Made by a program: the position numbers and the translations under genes. A stretch of DNA of 44,857 nucleotides from Granulosicoccus sp. (lineage in GTDB: Bacteria; Pseudomonadota; Gammaproteobacteria; Granulosicoccales; Granulosicoccaceae). The number at the start of each line of letters is the position of its first letter. The first letter of the stretch is position 1. The stretch spans positions 1-44,857 of the forward strand of contig JALZVU010000081.1 of assembly GCA_023301795.1 (NCBI GenBank), written 5' to 3'. The notes beneath the pieces were generated by a model that had not been told where the DNA came from, searched no databases, and saw only the letters and a list, made by a program, of their open reading frames with translations. Positions 8,299 to 17,738 of this stretch are shown here, piece by piece.

Positions 8299-9621
8299 TT
8301 AGAAATTCGTCCCATTAGATTCATCTATTCTTTTCGCGTTTCTGGTGCGGTTGGAATGGATAAGGGCTGAAACGAGCAAGGACGTTAACGCAACGCCTTC
8401 ACTTTGGTGTTGATAATATAAACTGACTTCCAGATTCGATCTGACTAGAACGAATCCGGCAAAGTAGATGCCTGCAATGACGAAAGGTGAGCCGTGTTCT
8501 CCAAACAGCCTAGGCAATAGTACGCAGAAGAGTGCAGCAGGGACCAAAGCCATTGCAACTGTACCCAACAGACCCAGACCAACCAAAGCTTCTAACCAAG
8601 CGTTGTGGAAGTGTGGGGCATCATCAAGAAAGCCGTAAACCGCATTGACCTCTGTGCTGAATTGCTCGGATGTCCAAAAGCTTTGATAGCCGACGCCCAA
8701 CCAGGGGTATTCAGAAAACGTTGCAAGCGCAATTGCCCATAGAGAGGTACGACCATTCAGGTCCCGACCTTTGCCTGCTAGCTCCAAACCTATATCAATT
8801 AATGACAGTTCAAATATCTCCAGTAACATCACCAGAAAAACGCCTACGCAAATAAGACTTATGCCTACGATCAACCGTAAATTTTGTTGCCGGCACAGCA
8901 GGTACACAAATGGCATCGATAGTATGCAAACGTACAGAACCAGTGAGGTGGTAGAACGTGCAAACAGCAAGATTGGCAGCACTGACAACAACAAAATGAC
9001 AAATGGCCAGCGCGGTGTTGATTTAAGGACCAGATACGAAAAACAAATCGAGGCCATACAGAGGACGCCGCCCAGTTTATTCTTGTGCGTGTAAATACCG
9101 GTAAAGTACTCGTTGCCTTGTAAGTACACCTCTTGCTGGAAAGCCGGAACAATCTGCAACCACAGATTGGCTACTGAGATAACGACTAAACCACCAAAAG
9201 CGACAGACATGGCCAGCATCAGCTGATGAGGTCGCAAAGCGCTTCCGATACTTGCGGCCAGCAATACAGTAAATATCAGCTGAACGGAGTGGCTGATAGA
9301 CACCTCCGGGCTGACCCCCCAAAAGGCAGAGGTAAATGCATAGACTGGGTACAACATCACGATTGCAAGAATCAGAGGTCTTGAAAAAAGCACTGGAGCT
9401 TTAAAGCCGATGAGCAACACACCACCCAGATACACGATCGCCGTTGAGGTAGCTGTAAGTTCGAACATCGCGAAGGCTGAGGTAAACGCAACAAATACTA
9501 GAACCACATACGCAAAAATAAATTTCTCGACGACTGCAGGCCAGTTTATCGACTCGCGTTTGTCAGGATAATTTGCACTATCAGCTGCTGTTTGTTTAGG
9601 GTGGATTGTAGTACCAGCCAT
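8299..9621 (-). CDS. O-antigen ligase / polymerase-like membrane protein (Wzy_C family)
   Basis: 440 residues with about ten to twelve hydrophobic helices covering nearly the whole chain. A long periplasmic loop before the last helices carries GVGYQSFWTSEQ and HFHNAWLEALVGLGLLG, the signature region of the O-antigen ligase/Wzy_C family. Such proteins polymerise repeat units or attach glycan to lipid A core at the periplasmic face. The family cannot be split into WaaL and Wzy by sequence alone; the nearby chain-length determinant favours a polymerase role, which is inference. The start ATG at 9621 has only a weak GTGAG upstream. Confidence 0.82.
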   Translation of the reverse strand: MAGTTIHPKQTAADSANYPDKRESINWPAVVEKFIFAYVVLVFVAFTSAFAMFELTATSTAIVYLGGVLLIGFKAPVLFSRPLILAIVMLYPVYAFTSAFWGVSPEVSISHSVQLIFTVLLAASIGSALRPHQLMLAMSVAFGGLVVISVANLWLQIVPAFQQEVYLQGNEYFTGIYTHKNKLGGVLCMASICFSYLVLKSTPRWPFVILLLSVLPILLFARSTTSLVLYVCILSMPFVYLLCRQQNLRLIVGISLICVGVFLVMLLEIFELSLIDIGLELAGKGRDLNGRTSLWAIALATFSEYPWLGVGYQSFWTSEQFSTEVNAVYGFLDDAPHFHNAWLEALVGLGLLGTVAMALVPAALFCVLLPRLFGEHGSPFVIAGIYFAGFVLVRSNLEVSLYYQHQSEGVALTSLLVSALIHSNRTRNAKRIDESNGTNF

Positions 9622-10008
9622 TGCTTTGAACTCACAATTTTCAAATTGCTATTTCTAGTATGGTCACACAGCTTGTGGCCGTTATTTTCGGTATTTATCA
9701 CTATTGAGAACAGTTAAACCGTAAGAACGTGATTATTGGCTGAAATCAGCGAATTGAGGCAGTTTCATGCGGTAGACAAGGTGAACAGATCGTCTGACCT
9801 GTTTGGACAAAGTCCTGTTCAACGAATATTAACGAATGACACACCTAGCGGAGCATGCGGCGGTTCGGCTGCCGCCGTACTTTCAAGCCGCACAAACTTA
9901 CCACACAGAGCGGACAAATGCCCGTTTGGGACGCAACCAAGGACGGGATGCAGCATCACTCTGACTGCGTGTGCGTCGCTCTATTCGGCACAAAACCACA
10001 ACAATCGG
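9622..10008. other. Intergenic with a GC-rich hairpin
   Basis: 387 bases between two minus-strand genes. A CGGCGG/CCGCCG stem (9858-9877) could end the upstream dehydrogenase transcript, though no T-run follows on the minus strand. A 95-codon plus-strand frame starting near 9736 has no ribosome-binding site and looks spurious. Confidence 0.5.
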
Positions 10009-12099
10009 TCAGGGTTTAAATGAACGCACGTAGTCTCTCAGTGCGATAATTTCGGCCTCAGATAGTATGTTCTCCCATGGCGGCATAGCAGGGCTTTGGC
10101 CAACACCTTGACCACCTGCCTTGATTGCGACAAGAATCTCATCATCACTACGCCATTTTTGAAATTCTGCACTTTGAAAATTTGGTACCCAGGCGCCAAG
10201 CTTCTGGGAATCCGGCCCATCAGCCGCTCCTGACGCACCGTGGCATCTTGCGCAGTTTGCGTTAAACAATACCCTAGCATCCTCTGAGCTTATCTTGGCT
10301 CCAGCATTTTCTGCGACTGTAATTGCAGAGGGTGAGAATTCTTCATCGCCACCCACCAAACGGTAAACTATACCGCTTGCTGTGTTGAATTTGCCCAGCG
10401 CGGTTACCACCAAATCTCCGTTGGGGGCAGTAACCAGTGAGGTAATGCCGGCTTGTGCAACGAGAGGACTGCGCGCAACACGCTCCACCTGATCAACTTT
10501 CTCTCCGGTAGCAGGTAGTGAAAAAATCTCACCGGAGTAGTTATCAGCGAACAGATACATCCCCTGCAATTCTGGAAACTCTGCGCCTCGGTAAACTGAC
10601 CCTCCTATCACAGCTCGCAGCAACGCCGTGTGTGCATAGGCGTAAACCGGGGCCTGCTCAACACCTACTATATTTTCTGGTTTAACACTTTCTGTTTCTA
10701 TGTTGCCGGCAATGAATGGGAACTGATAATTTCCACCTTTGACGATCTGATTGACCTCTTCCCAAACCGTTTCGCCAACATCACCGGCCCACAGGGCACC
10801 TGTTTGTTTATCAAAGGACATACGAAACGGATTGCGTAGTCCATGAGCCCAGAATTCTTCAAGCGCATCGGCCTGTCCGACGTAGGGATTATCGTTAGGA
10901 ATAAAGTAGCCGGTAGTTTTACCATCTCTGGGTTGACGTGTTGGAGGATGACTGACGTCACCCCCAGTCTCGTCAACATCCAGTCTTAGAACACCGCCGA
11001 CAAGTGAGCAATCGATGCGTTGATGACAATCTTCAATCTGAGCCTCACCGATAGACACGTAAAGGAAACCGTCTGGCCCAAATTCAACGCTACCGGCGTT
11101 GTGATATCCACGGTTATTGCGATTTTGCTCTATTAGTTTAACCTCGCTGCTAGCGCGAGACACCGGATCCGGCAGTGATAGATCAAAGCGACTCAAGAAG
11201 TTTATTTGCGAATCCTGTAGGAACGATGTGTAGTAAAGGTAAACGTAAGGTTTACTGCTATTGCTGGCATCAGAGAATTGCGGATGAAAATCGAAGCCCA
11301 AAGCGCCGTTTTCCATTTCTACATACCCGACCATGTCTGTCTGGTCAATTAGAAGCGTTTTGTTGGAACCACTTGGGTAGTCAGCACTGTAAAGACTACC
11401 TGATCGTTCCAATATGTAGATAGTGTCCTCATCATCAGGTGCAAACCTGGACATGATTGGTTGTAAAAATGTGGCTTCGGCAAGTATTGGCTTCAGCTGA
11501 TACGGAAAGTCATAAGAGATATTCGCAGAGACACGCTTTTCAGTTATCTTGCTTGCAAAATCCGGGTCTGCCTTAAACTGGAACGCCAGAACCAAGGGGC
11601 TAAGCGCAAAAACCAGTACTACCCATGCAGCAGGTTTTTTCAATAATCCAAACAGGTCTTTGACAAAGGTCAATAACCGAGCGCCGACACCAGTTTTTTC
11701 ATCAGCACCCAGTATCAGATACGCAATTGCAAAGAGCAAGATGGAAATAATGGTGGTATCGAGCAACAATTCTGCGCTGAAATTCACTGTAGTAAATACA
11801 AACAAATACAGTGACGAGGCCACTATGCCCACTATAAGTACATAGACCTCTTGCGCGGTGCGACGTGCCGTCGAAAACACATCCCACCCGAGAACCAGAC
11901 GGCCAATTAGAAACGCCCCACCACAAAACGCAAGGAATACCTTCGTATTAGTCAAGATATCAGTGACGTTGAAAGCTACCTTTGACAAATTAAGCAGCCA
12001 TAGAGGAATCAGCCGAAAATTTTGCGCAAAATAGCTGCCAAGCAGCACTGCGACCACAATTATCACCAATTGCAGCACCAGCTTAGATGCATGTAGCAT
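10009..12099 (-). CDS. Membrane-anchored glucose/sorbosone dehydrogenase-like protein with C-terminal cytochrome c
   Basis: 696 residues in three parts. Residues 1-180 hold about five membrane helices. Residues 200-580 form a PQQ-dependent aldose-dehydrogenase-like beta-propeller, with GALGFDFHP, NRGYHNAGSVEFGPDGFLYVS and HGLRNPFRMSFD blocks typical of the YliI/GSDH family. The C-terminus has one c-type heme site, C616-A-R-C-H620, with Met672 in SPAMPPW as likely distal ligand. Inferred role: oxidation of a sugar or alcohol in the periplasm with electrons passed through the fused heme to the respiratory chain. The membrane part with an attached cytochrome is less usual than the plain soluble enzyme. 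A TGGAAA lies before the ATG. Confidence 0.82.
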   Translation of the reverse strand: MLHASKLVLQLVIIVVAVLLGSYFAQNFRLIPLWLLNLSKVAFNVTDILTNTKVFLAFCGGAFLIGRLVLGWDVFSTARRTAQEVYVLIVGIVASSLYLFVFTTVNFSAELLLDTTIISILLFAIAYLILGADEKTGVGARLLTFVKDLFGLLKKPAAWVVLVFALSPLVLAFQFKADPDFASKITEKRVSANISYDFPYQLKPILAEATFLQPIMSRFAPDDEDTIYILERSGSLYSADYPSGSNKTLLIDQTDMVGYVEMENGALGFDFHPQFSDASNSSKPYVYLYYTSFLQDSQINFLSRFDLSLPDPVSRASSEVKLIEQNRNNRGYHNAGSVEFGPDGFLYVSIGEAQIEDCHQRIDCSLVGGVLRLDVDETGGDVSHPPTRQPRDGKTTGYFIPNDNPYVGQADALEEFWAHGLRNPFRMSFDKQTGALWAGDVGETVWEEVNQIVKGGNYQFPFIAGNIETESVKPENIVGVEQAPVYAYAHTALLRAVIGGSVYRGAEFPELQGMYLFADNYSGEIFSLPATGEKVDQVERVARSPLVAQAGITSLVTAPNGDLVVTALGKFNTASGIVYRLVGGDEEFSPSAITVAENAGAKISSEDARVLFNANCARCHGASGAADGPDSQKLGAWVPNFQSAEFQKWRSDDEILVAIKAGGQGVGQSPAMPPWENILSEAEIIALRDYVRSFKP

Positions 12100-12384
12100 T
12101 GAAATTTCCAGGTAATGTTCTATTGAACGATGAGTGATGTCGGGCTTGATTTTCCCAGCGTACTTTTTTGAGCCAGCTCTGAGTTATCAGCCGAAAATCT
12201 TAACACTTTTGAAAAGTAGTGGTGAGTACCTGCCCGCCATAGTGACAATGTTGTGACCTAAAAACAGGAAACTTCGATAAGCACCACAAAATGGCCGTGC
12301 GTAGTTCTCTTGGATACGATGGAGAGGATCGTCTCGATCTGAGAACACGCGTGAGAGCAAGAAGCAGGAACGTATTTGTCGGGG
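12100..12384. other. Intergenic, no gene recognised
   Basis: About 285 bases upstream of the dehydrogenase gene, which probably contains its promoter. A 71-codon minus-strand frame here has no recognisable features. Confidence 0.4.
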
Positions 12385-12546
12385 CGGCCCCGCCGGTATA
12401 ATTACCGCCCCGCACTATCGGAAGCGCACCTGGAGCTGACAGATCAGGGGATGGTCAGATATGCATTGAGGAGCGCGTATCGGGACGCGACCAAGGGGCG
12501 GCCTATCCGACACCTAGTGTTCGACCGCGACGCCTTCGCTGAGGAG
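12385..12546 (+). pseudogene. IS91-family transposase remnant
   Basis: The frame encodes RYNYRPALSEAHLELTDQG followed by MVRYALRSAYRDATK. This matches the conserved stretch of IS91-type (Y2, rolling-circle) transposases that reads roughly 'RPAxxxxRLxLTxxGxVRYxLKTPYRDGTTH'. Only about 50 codons remain: the zinc-binding N-terminus, the catalytic tyrosines and the C-terminus are absent, so it cannot be active. The continuation after 12546 does not match. Recognition is by memory of the family consensus, without alignment. Confidence 0.65.
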
Positions 12547-12564
12547 CGTTCAAGAGAAAAAAAC

Positions 12565-12620
12565 CGATCGAGCCTGCACTATTCATGGAACTACAAGAGT
12601 TTCATAAATAGTGCAGGACG
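12565..12620. repeat. Long inverted repeat next to the transposase remnant
   Basis: Left arm CCTGCACTATTCATGGAAC (12574-12592) pairs with right arm GTTTCATAAATAGTGCAGG with two mismatches over 19 bp around a short loop. The outer bases CGATCG occur on both sides, extending the symmetry. It lies just past the IS91 remnant and upstream, on the other strand, of the YceI stop, and could be an element end or a terminator. The core ACTATTCATGGA recurs in the hairpin at 13326-13343. Confidence 0.7.
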
Positions 12621-12652
12621 ATCGTTTAGATCACTTCAAATGATGAACAGAA

Positions 12653-13249
12653 TTATCCTTCAGCTTTCATTTCGGAGACGATGTTAATTGTGATTGCTCC
12701 TGTAGAGTAGCCACCCACGTCGAAGGCTTGGTGATCAATTACGGTCGTTGCCTCTATAGCAATCCACTCGCCTTTGTAGTAGTCGAACGAACCTCCCAGA
12801 GGGTGCGGTCCCTGATGAGTTATGTTGGCTTCCAGCGTAACTTCTTTGGTCACACCATGCATCGTTAGATCGCCAGTTACGTCCATAGTGGTATCACCGG
12901 TTTTCACAACCCCAGTACTTTTAAACGTGATTTCCGGGTATGTGGCTACCTCAAAGAAATCGGCGCTTTTCAGCTCATCGTCTAGTGCTTCGATTCCAGT
13001 GGAAACACTAGCGGGGTTGATGGTTACGTCCAAGGTTGATTTCTCAAGCTCATCAGCCAAAATTACTGTGCCTGATGCTTCTTCAAACTCACCGGTTTGA
13101 ATAGACACGCCCGCATGACTCCAGCTAAAACGGACTTCTGTGTGACCCTGGTCAGTCTGGTAGGTCACGTCAGCAAATGCTGATCCAGCGAGCAGCATTG
13201 AGGCTAAGGCTGCCAGTTTGAAAGAGGTAGGTGTTTTGAAACTATGCAT
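12653..13249 (-). CDS. YceI-family periplasmic lipocalin-like protein
   Basis: 198 residues with a Sec signal peptide ending at ...AGSAFA, then an all-beta domain with the family pattern (TEVRFSWSHAGVSIQTGEF, the DVTGDLTMHGVTKEV block, and NIVSEMKA at the end). YceI-family proteins bind polyisoprenoid or amphiphilic ligands in a lipocalin-like barrel; several are induced by base or osmotic stress. AAGGAAAA sits 8 bases before the ATG, a strong ribosome-binding site that fixes the start. It is monocistronic, with structured sequence on both sides (the inverted repeats near 12600 and 13330). Confidence 0.92.
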   Translation of the reverse strand: MHSFKTPTSFKLAALASMLLAGSAFADVTYQTDQGHTEVRFSWSHAGVSIQTGEFEEASGTVILADELEKSTLDVTINPASVSTGIEALDDELKSADFFEVATYPEITFKSTGVVKTGDTTMDVTGDLTMHGVTKEVTLEANITHQGPHPLGGSFDYYKGEWIAIEATTVIDHQAFDVGGYSTGAITINIVSEMKAEG

Positions 13250-13595
13250 GAGAAATTTTCCTTGTTTACTTAACTGTACGATGTCGGGAACTGTGGACTT
13301 ACTATAAGCAGTGACCCCCAGCCCAGACTATTCATGGATAGTCCGGACTAAACTCCGTTTAAAAATCATAGAGATTTCGTGTCATGGCATGACGGATGTC
13401 GCTGGTCAGACAACGTAACTGAAGCAAAATTCCCTTTTATACAAGGTCTTTCTCTACACAGGACAGAATCGACGGCTTGCATTATCGGGATTCCGCTTTC
13501 GCTACGATGAACCAGGCCCAAACCCCGTTACTAGTGAATAGAGAATAAGGCGAGGTAGAAAAATTGTGCAGTTAGGATCTGGATATCACCCTTTA
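13250..13595. other. Intergenic with a short hairpin
   Basis: 346 bases holding the probable promoter of the yceI-like gene and the 3' region of rnhA. GACTAT/ATAGTC pair around TCATGG at 13326-13343; the core matches the inverted repeat near 12580. Nothing else recognised. Confidence 0.5.
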
Positions 13596-14030
13596 TCAAG
13601 CCCCTTTCAATTCATCTATACCTCGATTAGCCAGTTGATCCACCAGCTCGTTCTCAGCGTGCCCACTGTGGCCTTTCACCCAGCGCCACTGAATGGTGTG
13701 CTTTGACGCTAGCGCGTCAATCTGCTTCCACAGCTCCACGTTCTTCACCGGTTGCTTGGCAGCGGTAAGCCACTTGCGCTTTTTCCATCCCTCTATCCAC
13801 TTAGTGGCACCTTCCAGCACGTATTTCGAATCTGTCGTCAACAGCACTTCGCTGGGCTTTTTTAATGCCTCAAGGGATTTGATGACAGCCGTCATCTCCA
13901 TCTGATTGTTGGTGGTGTGCTCAGCGCCGCCCCACAACTCTTTTTCATGCTTACCAGAGCGCATCAGAGCGCCCCAACCACCGGGGCCGGGGTTTCCGCG
14001 GCAAGCGCCGTCGGTGTAGATCTCGATCAT
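13596..14030 (-). CDS. rnhA: Ribonuclease HI
   Basis: 144 residues from the ATG at 14030, close to the 155 of the E. coli enzyme. The four acidic metal-binding residues are present: Asp7 ([15 protein letters not shown]), Glu45 (NNQMEMTAV), Asp67 (LLTTDSKYV) and Asp131 (NELVDQLAN), plus His121 in VKGHSGH. It degrades the RNA strand of RNA-DNA hybrids in the cytoplasm. A longer frame to 14159 was rejected because the family starts at the MIEIYTDG block. It follows the methyltransferase by 52 bases on the same strand, as rnhA follows yafS in E. coli. Confidence 0.97.
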   Translation of the reverse strand: MIEIYTDGACRGNPGPGGWGALMRSGKHEKELWGGAEHTTNNQMEMTAVIKSLEALKKPSEVLLTTDSKYVLEGATKWIEGWKKRKWLTAAKQPVKNVELWKQIDALASKHTIQWRWVKGHSGHAENELVDQLANRGIDELKGA

Positions 14031-14082
14031 GAAGGGTATGTAGGTGTTAAAGAATGTAGAAATGAGCTCTAGAGCGTCAGCA

Positions 14083-14907
14083 CTAGCGTGTTCGCGAATC
14101 AATACGAGCAACCGTGGCACGAGGTCGTCTGGTGCCAGTTTGCTCACCCGTACGAGCAAAACTACCAGCCGCCAGTGACTGACGTTTGCGACCAGCCCAA
14201 TGACGCACCGTGCTCATAGGTAAGGTCTGCTTTCGCGCTCGCATGATGTAGACACCACCGATACCACCGAGCCAGCGGTGCAGGCCCTCAAGCTTTGCCA
14301 GGCGCCTCATGACTCGATCGCTGTTGATAGGCGGCCGCATGAACACAGCGGCGCTGTCCAGTACTCGATAATCAAGAACCGACAGCCAATCGCTAACCCG
14401 ATGTCGGGCATAAAAACGCCCGTTCCAGGGTTCCTTGCGCCGCCACGCAGTGAGCGCATGCCGTGCACCGAACGCGCTGTAAGGGTTAAACCCGATGATA
14501 ATAAGCTGGCCGTCATCGGTGAGAACGCGGTTCGCCTCGCGTATAGCCTGATGCGGGTTATCGCAAAAATCCAGCGTGTGAAAGAAAGCCACCGCTTTCA
14601 TGGTCCCGCTAGCAACTGGAAGCGATAAAGCATCGCCCAGAATATCCGGCGCGACCGCAGAATTTGGAGCATCAAGCACCAGATGACGCTGTAATCCGGC
14701 ACCCGCGAGCAGGTGCATCCCAGGAACAAGATTGCCCACCTGCAGCCCTTGATAGCCGAACACATCACCTAATCGACTGCTTAGTTCACTTTCCAGGCGT
14801 TGGGCAATAGACTGCCCGAGGCCGGTTGCGTACCATTGAGCCAAAGGCGCCTGCGCCTCCAGCCAGACAGGACCAGGTCGAGATTCTCTGCGCGCGATAT
14901 TCAGCAT
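14083..14907 (-). CDS. Class I SAM-dependent methyltransferase, YafS-like
   Basis: 274 residues from the ATG at 14907 (an in-frame GTG at 14934 is possible). The Rossmann core shows LVLDAPNS, the [30 protein letters not shown] block and [14 protein letters not shown], a type-11 methyltransferase pattern; motif I is degenerate. The C-terminal tail is Arg-rich. Its position before rnhA and opposite mltD mirrors the E. coli mltD-gloB-yafS-rnhA order, so it is best seen as a YafS relative; the substrate is unknown. The gloB and dnaQ neighbours of E. coli are missing here. Confidence 0.85.
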   Translation of the reverse strand: MLNIARRESRPGPVWLEAQAPLAQWYATGLGQSIAQRLESELSSRLGDVFGYQGLQVGNLVPGMHLLAGAGLQRHLVLDAPNSAVAPDILGDALSLPVASGTMKAVAFFHTLDFCDNPHQAIREANRVLTDDGQLIIIGFNPYSAFGARHALTAWRRKEPWNGRFYARHRVSDWLSVLDYRVLDSAAVFMRPPINSDRVMRRLAKLEGLHRWLGGIGGVYIMRARKQTLPMSTVRHWAGRKRQSLAAGSFARTGEQTGTRRPRATVARIDSRTR

Positions 14908-15046
14908 TGATGATTTGCTCTTAGCCCGAACCAATAGCCCACTATCTTATACAGGCCGCAACGAAGTGTCATGACGTCAGTTGATCAAAGGTGCCGATCT
15001 TTCGACACAAACCCCAAAACACCTCGTGCGGCATCATTAAAAAGTT

Positions 15047-16516
15047 ATGCTTGTAACCGTTAGTACGCAGCTTTTGCCTCTGCGCAGAATGGCTCAGCAA
15101 AAGATTGCGAGTACAGCCTCGGCAATGCGTTCAAGGCCAACGCTCGCGGTTTGGCTGATTCTCCTGGTTGGCGTGTTCTCATTGCAGCCCGTTGTGGCAC
15201 TCGAAACACCGCAGCTACGCAATACACCACAGGGCGATCGCGTCTTGCTACTCGAAGTCAGTGACAGCTATATCCACGACACAGCGAAGAGCAAGCCCAC
15301 AGAGAGCCGTTCAGCTCCCGCACGCACCGCCAATAGCGGCAAACCACCCGCCGAACTATCAAGCTCAGTATGGAAATACGTGCAACACAGCACACGTTTG
15401 CAATTGGGCGATCATGAAAAAATCAGTAACTATCGAGAACAATATCGACAGGAAGCACCTTGGATAGGCCTGATACTGCAACGCGCCACCCCTTTTGTCG
15501 GCTACATTGTGGAGCAGCTTGATCAGCGATATCTGCCTGTGGAGCTAGCGTTGTTGCCAGCTATCGAGAGCGGTTTTCAGCCTGATGTACAGAGTCCGCA
15601 ACAGGCTGTCGGCATATGGCAAATTGTTCCAGCAACCGCCAAAGACATAGGACTCTCGAGCACTCCTTGGTACGACGGTCGATCTGATATTCGCGACGCC
15701 ACCATCGCAGCTGTAGATTACCTGAGTTACCTGAATGCTGAATTTCACGGTGACTGGCTGCTGACGTTAGCAGCCTACAATGGCGGGTTGGGCCGTGTTC
15801 GTAACGCCATTGCCCGAAATGAGGCTGCAGGTGCACCCACTGATTTCTGGTCGTTGAAATTGCCACAAGAAACCCGTGAATACGTGCCAAAATTTCTGGC
15901 TCTGGTGGCCATGTTGCGCTACGACCTGCCCAAGGGTCTGGTGGTCCCGGATATCGAGCGCGGGAGCGCTTTTGATATCGTTGATGTCCGCCAACGTGCC
16001 AGTATTGACAACGTGGCGACTCTGACAGGCATCTCCCTGCGTACCCTAGAGCGACTCAACGCCGGACTGACGCACGGGGTAACACCGCCAAATGGGCCTC
16101 ATTACATTTATGTCCCGCAAGGAATGGGTACATCCTTGATTAACTTGTTGATTACACAGGGTACATCGAAACTTTATACTCCCGTTGAGACGCATATTGT
16201 AGCGGCTGGAGACAATCTCAGCTCCATTGCGCTAAAGTACAAGATTTCGCAAAAAAGACTCTCAGAAATCAACGCACTTGAATCAGATCTGATTCGCATA
16301 GGTCAGCAACTTCTCGTGCTCGATATGGATGGCACTAGGCCGCAATTTGAGTATGTTGTAACCATTGGTGACACTCTGTCCGGCATTGCGCAACGTTTCT
16401 CTGTCAATATTGCAGACGTTCGTGACGCAAAAGGTCGTCCGTTGCAAAGCGATATCATTCATCCCGGAGAGCGTTTGTCCTTGTCGACAGCCGTTCAAGC
16501 CTCGCCTACACAATAA
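15047..16516 (+). CDS. mltD: Membrane-bound lytic murein transglycosylase D with two LysM domains
   Basis: 489 residues from 15047; an ATG at 15125 (residue 27) gives a cleaner signal peptide (MRSRPTLAVWLILLVGVFS...) and may be the true start. The SLT goose-lysozyme-like domain carries catalytic Glu174 in LPAIESGFQPD, followed by AVGIWQIVPATA and the AAYNGG element, all diagnostic. Two LysM peptidoglycan-binding modules follow (about 383-425 and 435-480). No lipobox Cys is seen, unlike the E. coli lipoprotein. It cleaves glycan strands with formation of 1,6-anhydroMurNAc in the periplasm. Confidence 0.94.
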   Translation: MLVTVSTQLLPLRRMAQQKIASTASAMRSRPTLAVWLILLVGVFSLQPVVALETPQLRNTPQGDRVLLLEVSDSYIHDTAKSKPTESRSAPARTANSGKPPAELSSSVWKYVQHSTRLQLGDHEKISNYREQYRQEAPWIGLILQRATPFVGYIVEQLDQRYLPVELALLPAIESGFQPDVQSPQQAVGIWQIVPATAKDIGLSSTPWYDGRSDIRDATIAAVDYLSYLNAEFHGDWLLTLAAYNGGLGRVRNAIARNEAAGAPTDFWSLKLPQETREYVPKFLALVAMLRYDLPKGLVVPDIERGSAFDIVDVRQRASIDNVATLTGISLRTLERLNAGLTHGVTPPNGPHYIYVPQGMGTSLINLLITQGTSKLYTPVETHIVAAGDNLSSIALKYKISQKRLSEINALESDLIRIGQQLLVLDMDGTRPQFEYVVTIGDTLSGIAQRFSVNIADVRDAKGRPLQSDIIHPGERLSLSTAVQASPTQ

Positions 16517-16648
16517 AGTTGACGGCTCCATCACGATTGCCAATATAATCGAGTCATCGGCAGTTTGGCATCTGGTAGGTCAAACCTACTGCTCTGAACA
16601 AACCTTGGAACCCATCCCAAGGCACGCTACGCATTCGAAGGAATCTAA

Positions 16649-17647
16649 ATGACAACCATCATCGTCACCCACGAAGACAATGAAGTAGACGAATTTCAGT
16701 TCGATGCAGCGCAGCGCACCATCACACTGGGACGCCGTTCATCCAATGATGTCTGCATTCCCGACCTGTCTGTCAGTGGCAATCATGCAACCATCACCAT
16801 CGAAAATCACAGGGTGGTGCTGCAGGATCTGAATAGCACCAACGGCTCCTACGTCAACGGCCAGGTCATTAAGAACACCACGCTGAATGCTGACGACGAA
16901 ATCATTCTAGGCAAAATCCTGTTGAGTATTAGCTCAGACACATTACCCACGCACAGCGATCACGAGGCGCATAGCGCCACTCATTCATCCGATGCCTCTT
17001 ACGAGACAGCGTCACAAGAATCTCTGTCGCCTAGCCGTACGCCGAGCGAATCTGCACTCGAAGTCAATGGAGCATCAAGGCAACAATCTGGCAACGCCAA
17101 CTCGGGCTCGTCTATGGATGCCCAAGCGGATCTGCTTGCCAGTGCTAATGAGCTTGACCTCGAGCCACACAACACCTCGAATGCTATTAGCAATGGCACG
17201 CATAGGCCACCAACAGCACCCGACACAGCAGCCCCGCAGCTTGTCACTGAACATACCAGTCAACGCAGCAATACTGCTGAAGCTCATCCTCTTGAAGGCA
17301 TAGAACATCTGGTGGTGCCGGCTACGAAAGCCACGGCCACCCCTATGCACGAACTCGATTCACCGGCCGGCAGCTCCAGAGGCGCTGTTATCGAAATTAA
17401 AAACGGCGCAAAATCCGGGCAAATCCTACCGATTGACAAGCCAGTGACCACTCTGGGCCGTCCTGGAATTCAGATTGCGGCCATCATGAGAAAACCAGAT
17501 GGCTATTTTCTGATGCATATCGAAAGCGATGGCGATGTAGACAAACCAACGCTTAATGGCGACGACGTAGGTGATGAACGCGTACCACTCAACAGCGGTG
17601 ACAAACTGACAGTTGCAGGGATTGCCGTGGAATTCATGTTGTCCTGA
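16649..17647 (+). CDS. Protein with two FHA domains
   Basis: 332 residues. The N-terminal FHA domain (about 25-95) has the phosphothreonine-binding elements: LGRRSSNDVCIPD, SVSGNHATI and LQDLNSTNGSYVNG. A Ser/Thr/Ala-rich linker (about 100-235) leads to a second, more divergent FHA-like domain (about 245-332: TLGRPGIQIAAIMRKPDGYF, then LNG and LNSGD). FHA domains recognise phosphothreonine, so a partner of Ser/Thr kinase signalling or type VI-like machinery is possible, but no kinase lies nearby. AAGGA precedes the ATG. It follows mltD by 132 bases on the same strand, which may or may not mean co-transcription. Confidence 0.88.
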   Translation: MTTIIVTHEDNEVDEFQFDAAQRTITLGRRSSNDVCIPDLSVSGNHATITIENHRVVLQDLNSTNGSYVNGQVIKNTTLNADDEIILGKILLSISSDTLPTHSDHEAHSATHSSDASYETASQESLSPSRTPSESALEVNGASRQQSGNANSGSSMDAQADLLASANELDLEPHNTSNAISNGTHRPPTAPDTAAPQLVTEHTSQRSNTAEAHPLEGIEHLVVPATKATATPMHELDSPAGSSRGAVIEIKNGAKSGQILPIDKPVTTLGRPGIQIAAIMRKPDGYFLMHIESDGDVDKPTLNGDDVGDERVPLNSGDKLTVAGIAVEFMLS

Positions 17648-17659
17648 GGCACTTGCGTT

Positions 17660-17691
17660 TTCCGAACCCTCAGGCAGAGAGGGCCTCGGAA
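17660..17691. terminator. Hairpin between the convergent FHA and cysM genes
   Basis: TTCCGA/TCGGAA and, inside it, CCCTC/GAGGG form a two-part stem with small internal asymmetry around AGGCAGA. It lies between two convergent stop codons and could serve both strands, but lacks a long T-run. Confidence 0.55.
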
Positions 17692-17738
17692 GAATCTGAA
17701 TTGGGCACCCCTACGGACTCATGAGGGATTTGGGCTTG

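Noticed and set aside
9736-10023. 95-codon plus-strand frame
   Set aside because: No ribosome-binding site and overlaps a GC-rich hairpin; composition not protein-like.
14030-14159. Extended N-terminus of rnhA
   Set aside because: RNase HI begins with the beta strand holding the first catalytic Asp, right after the ATG at 14030.
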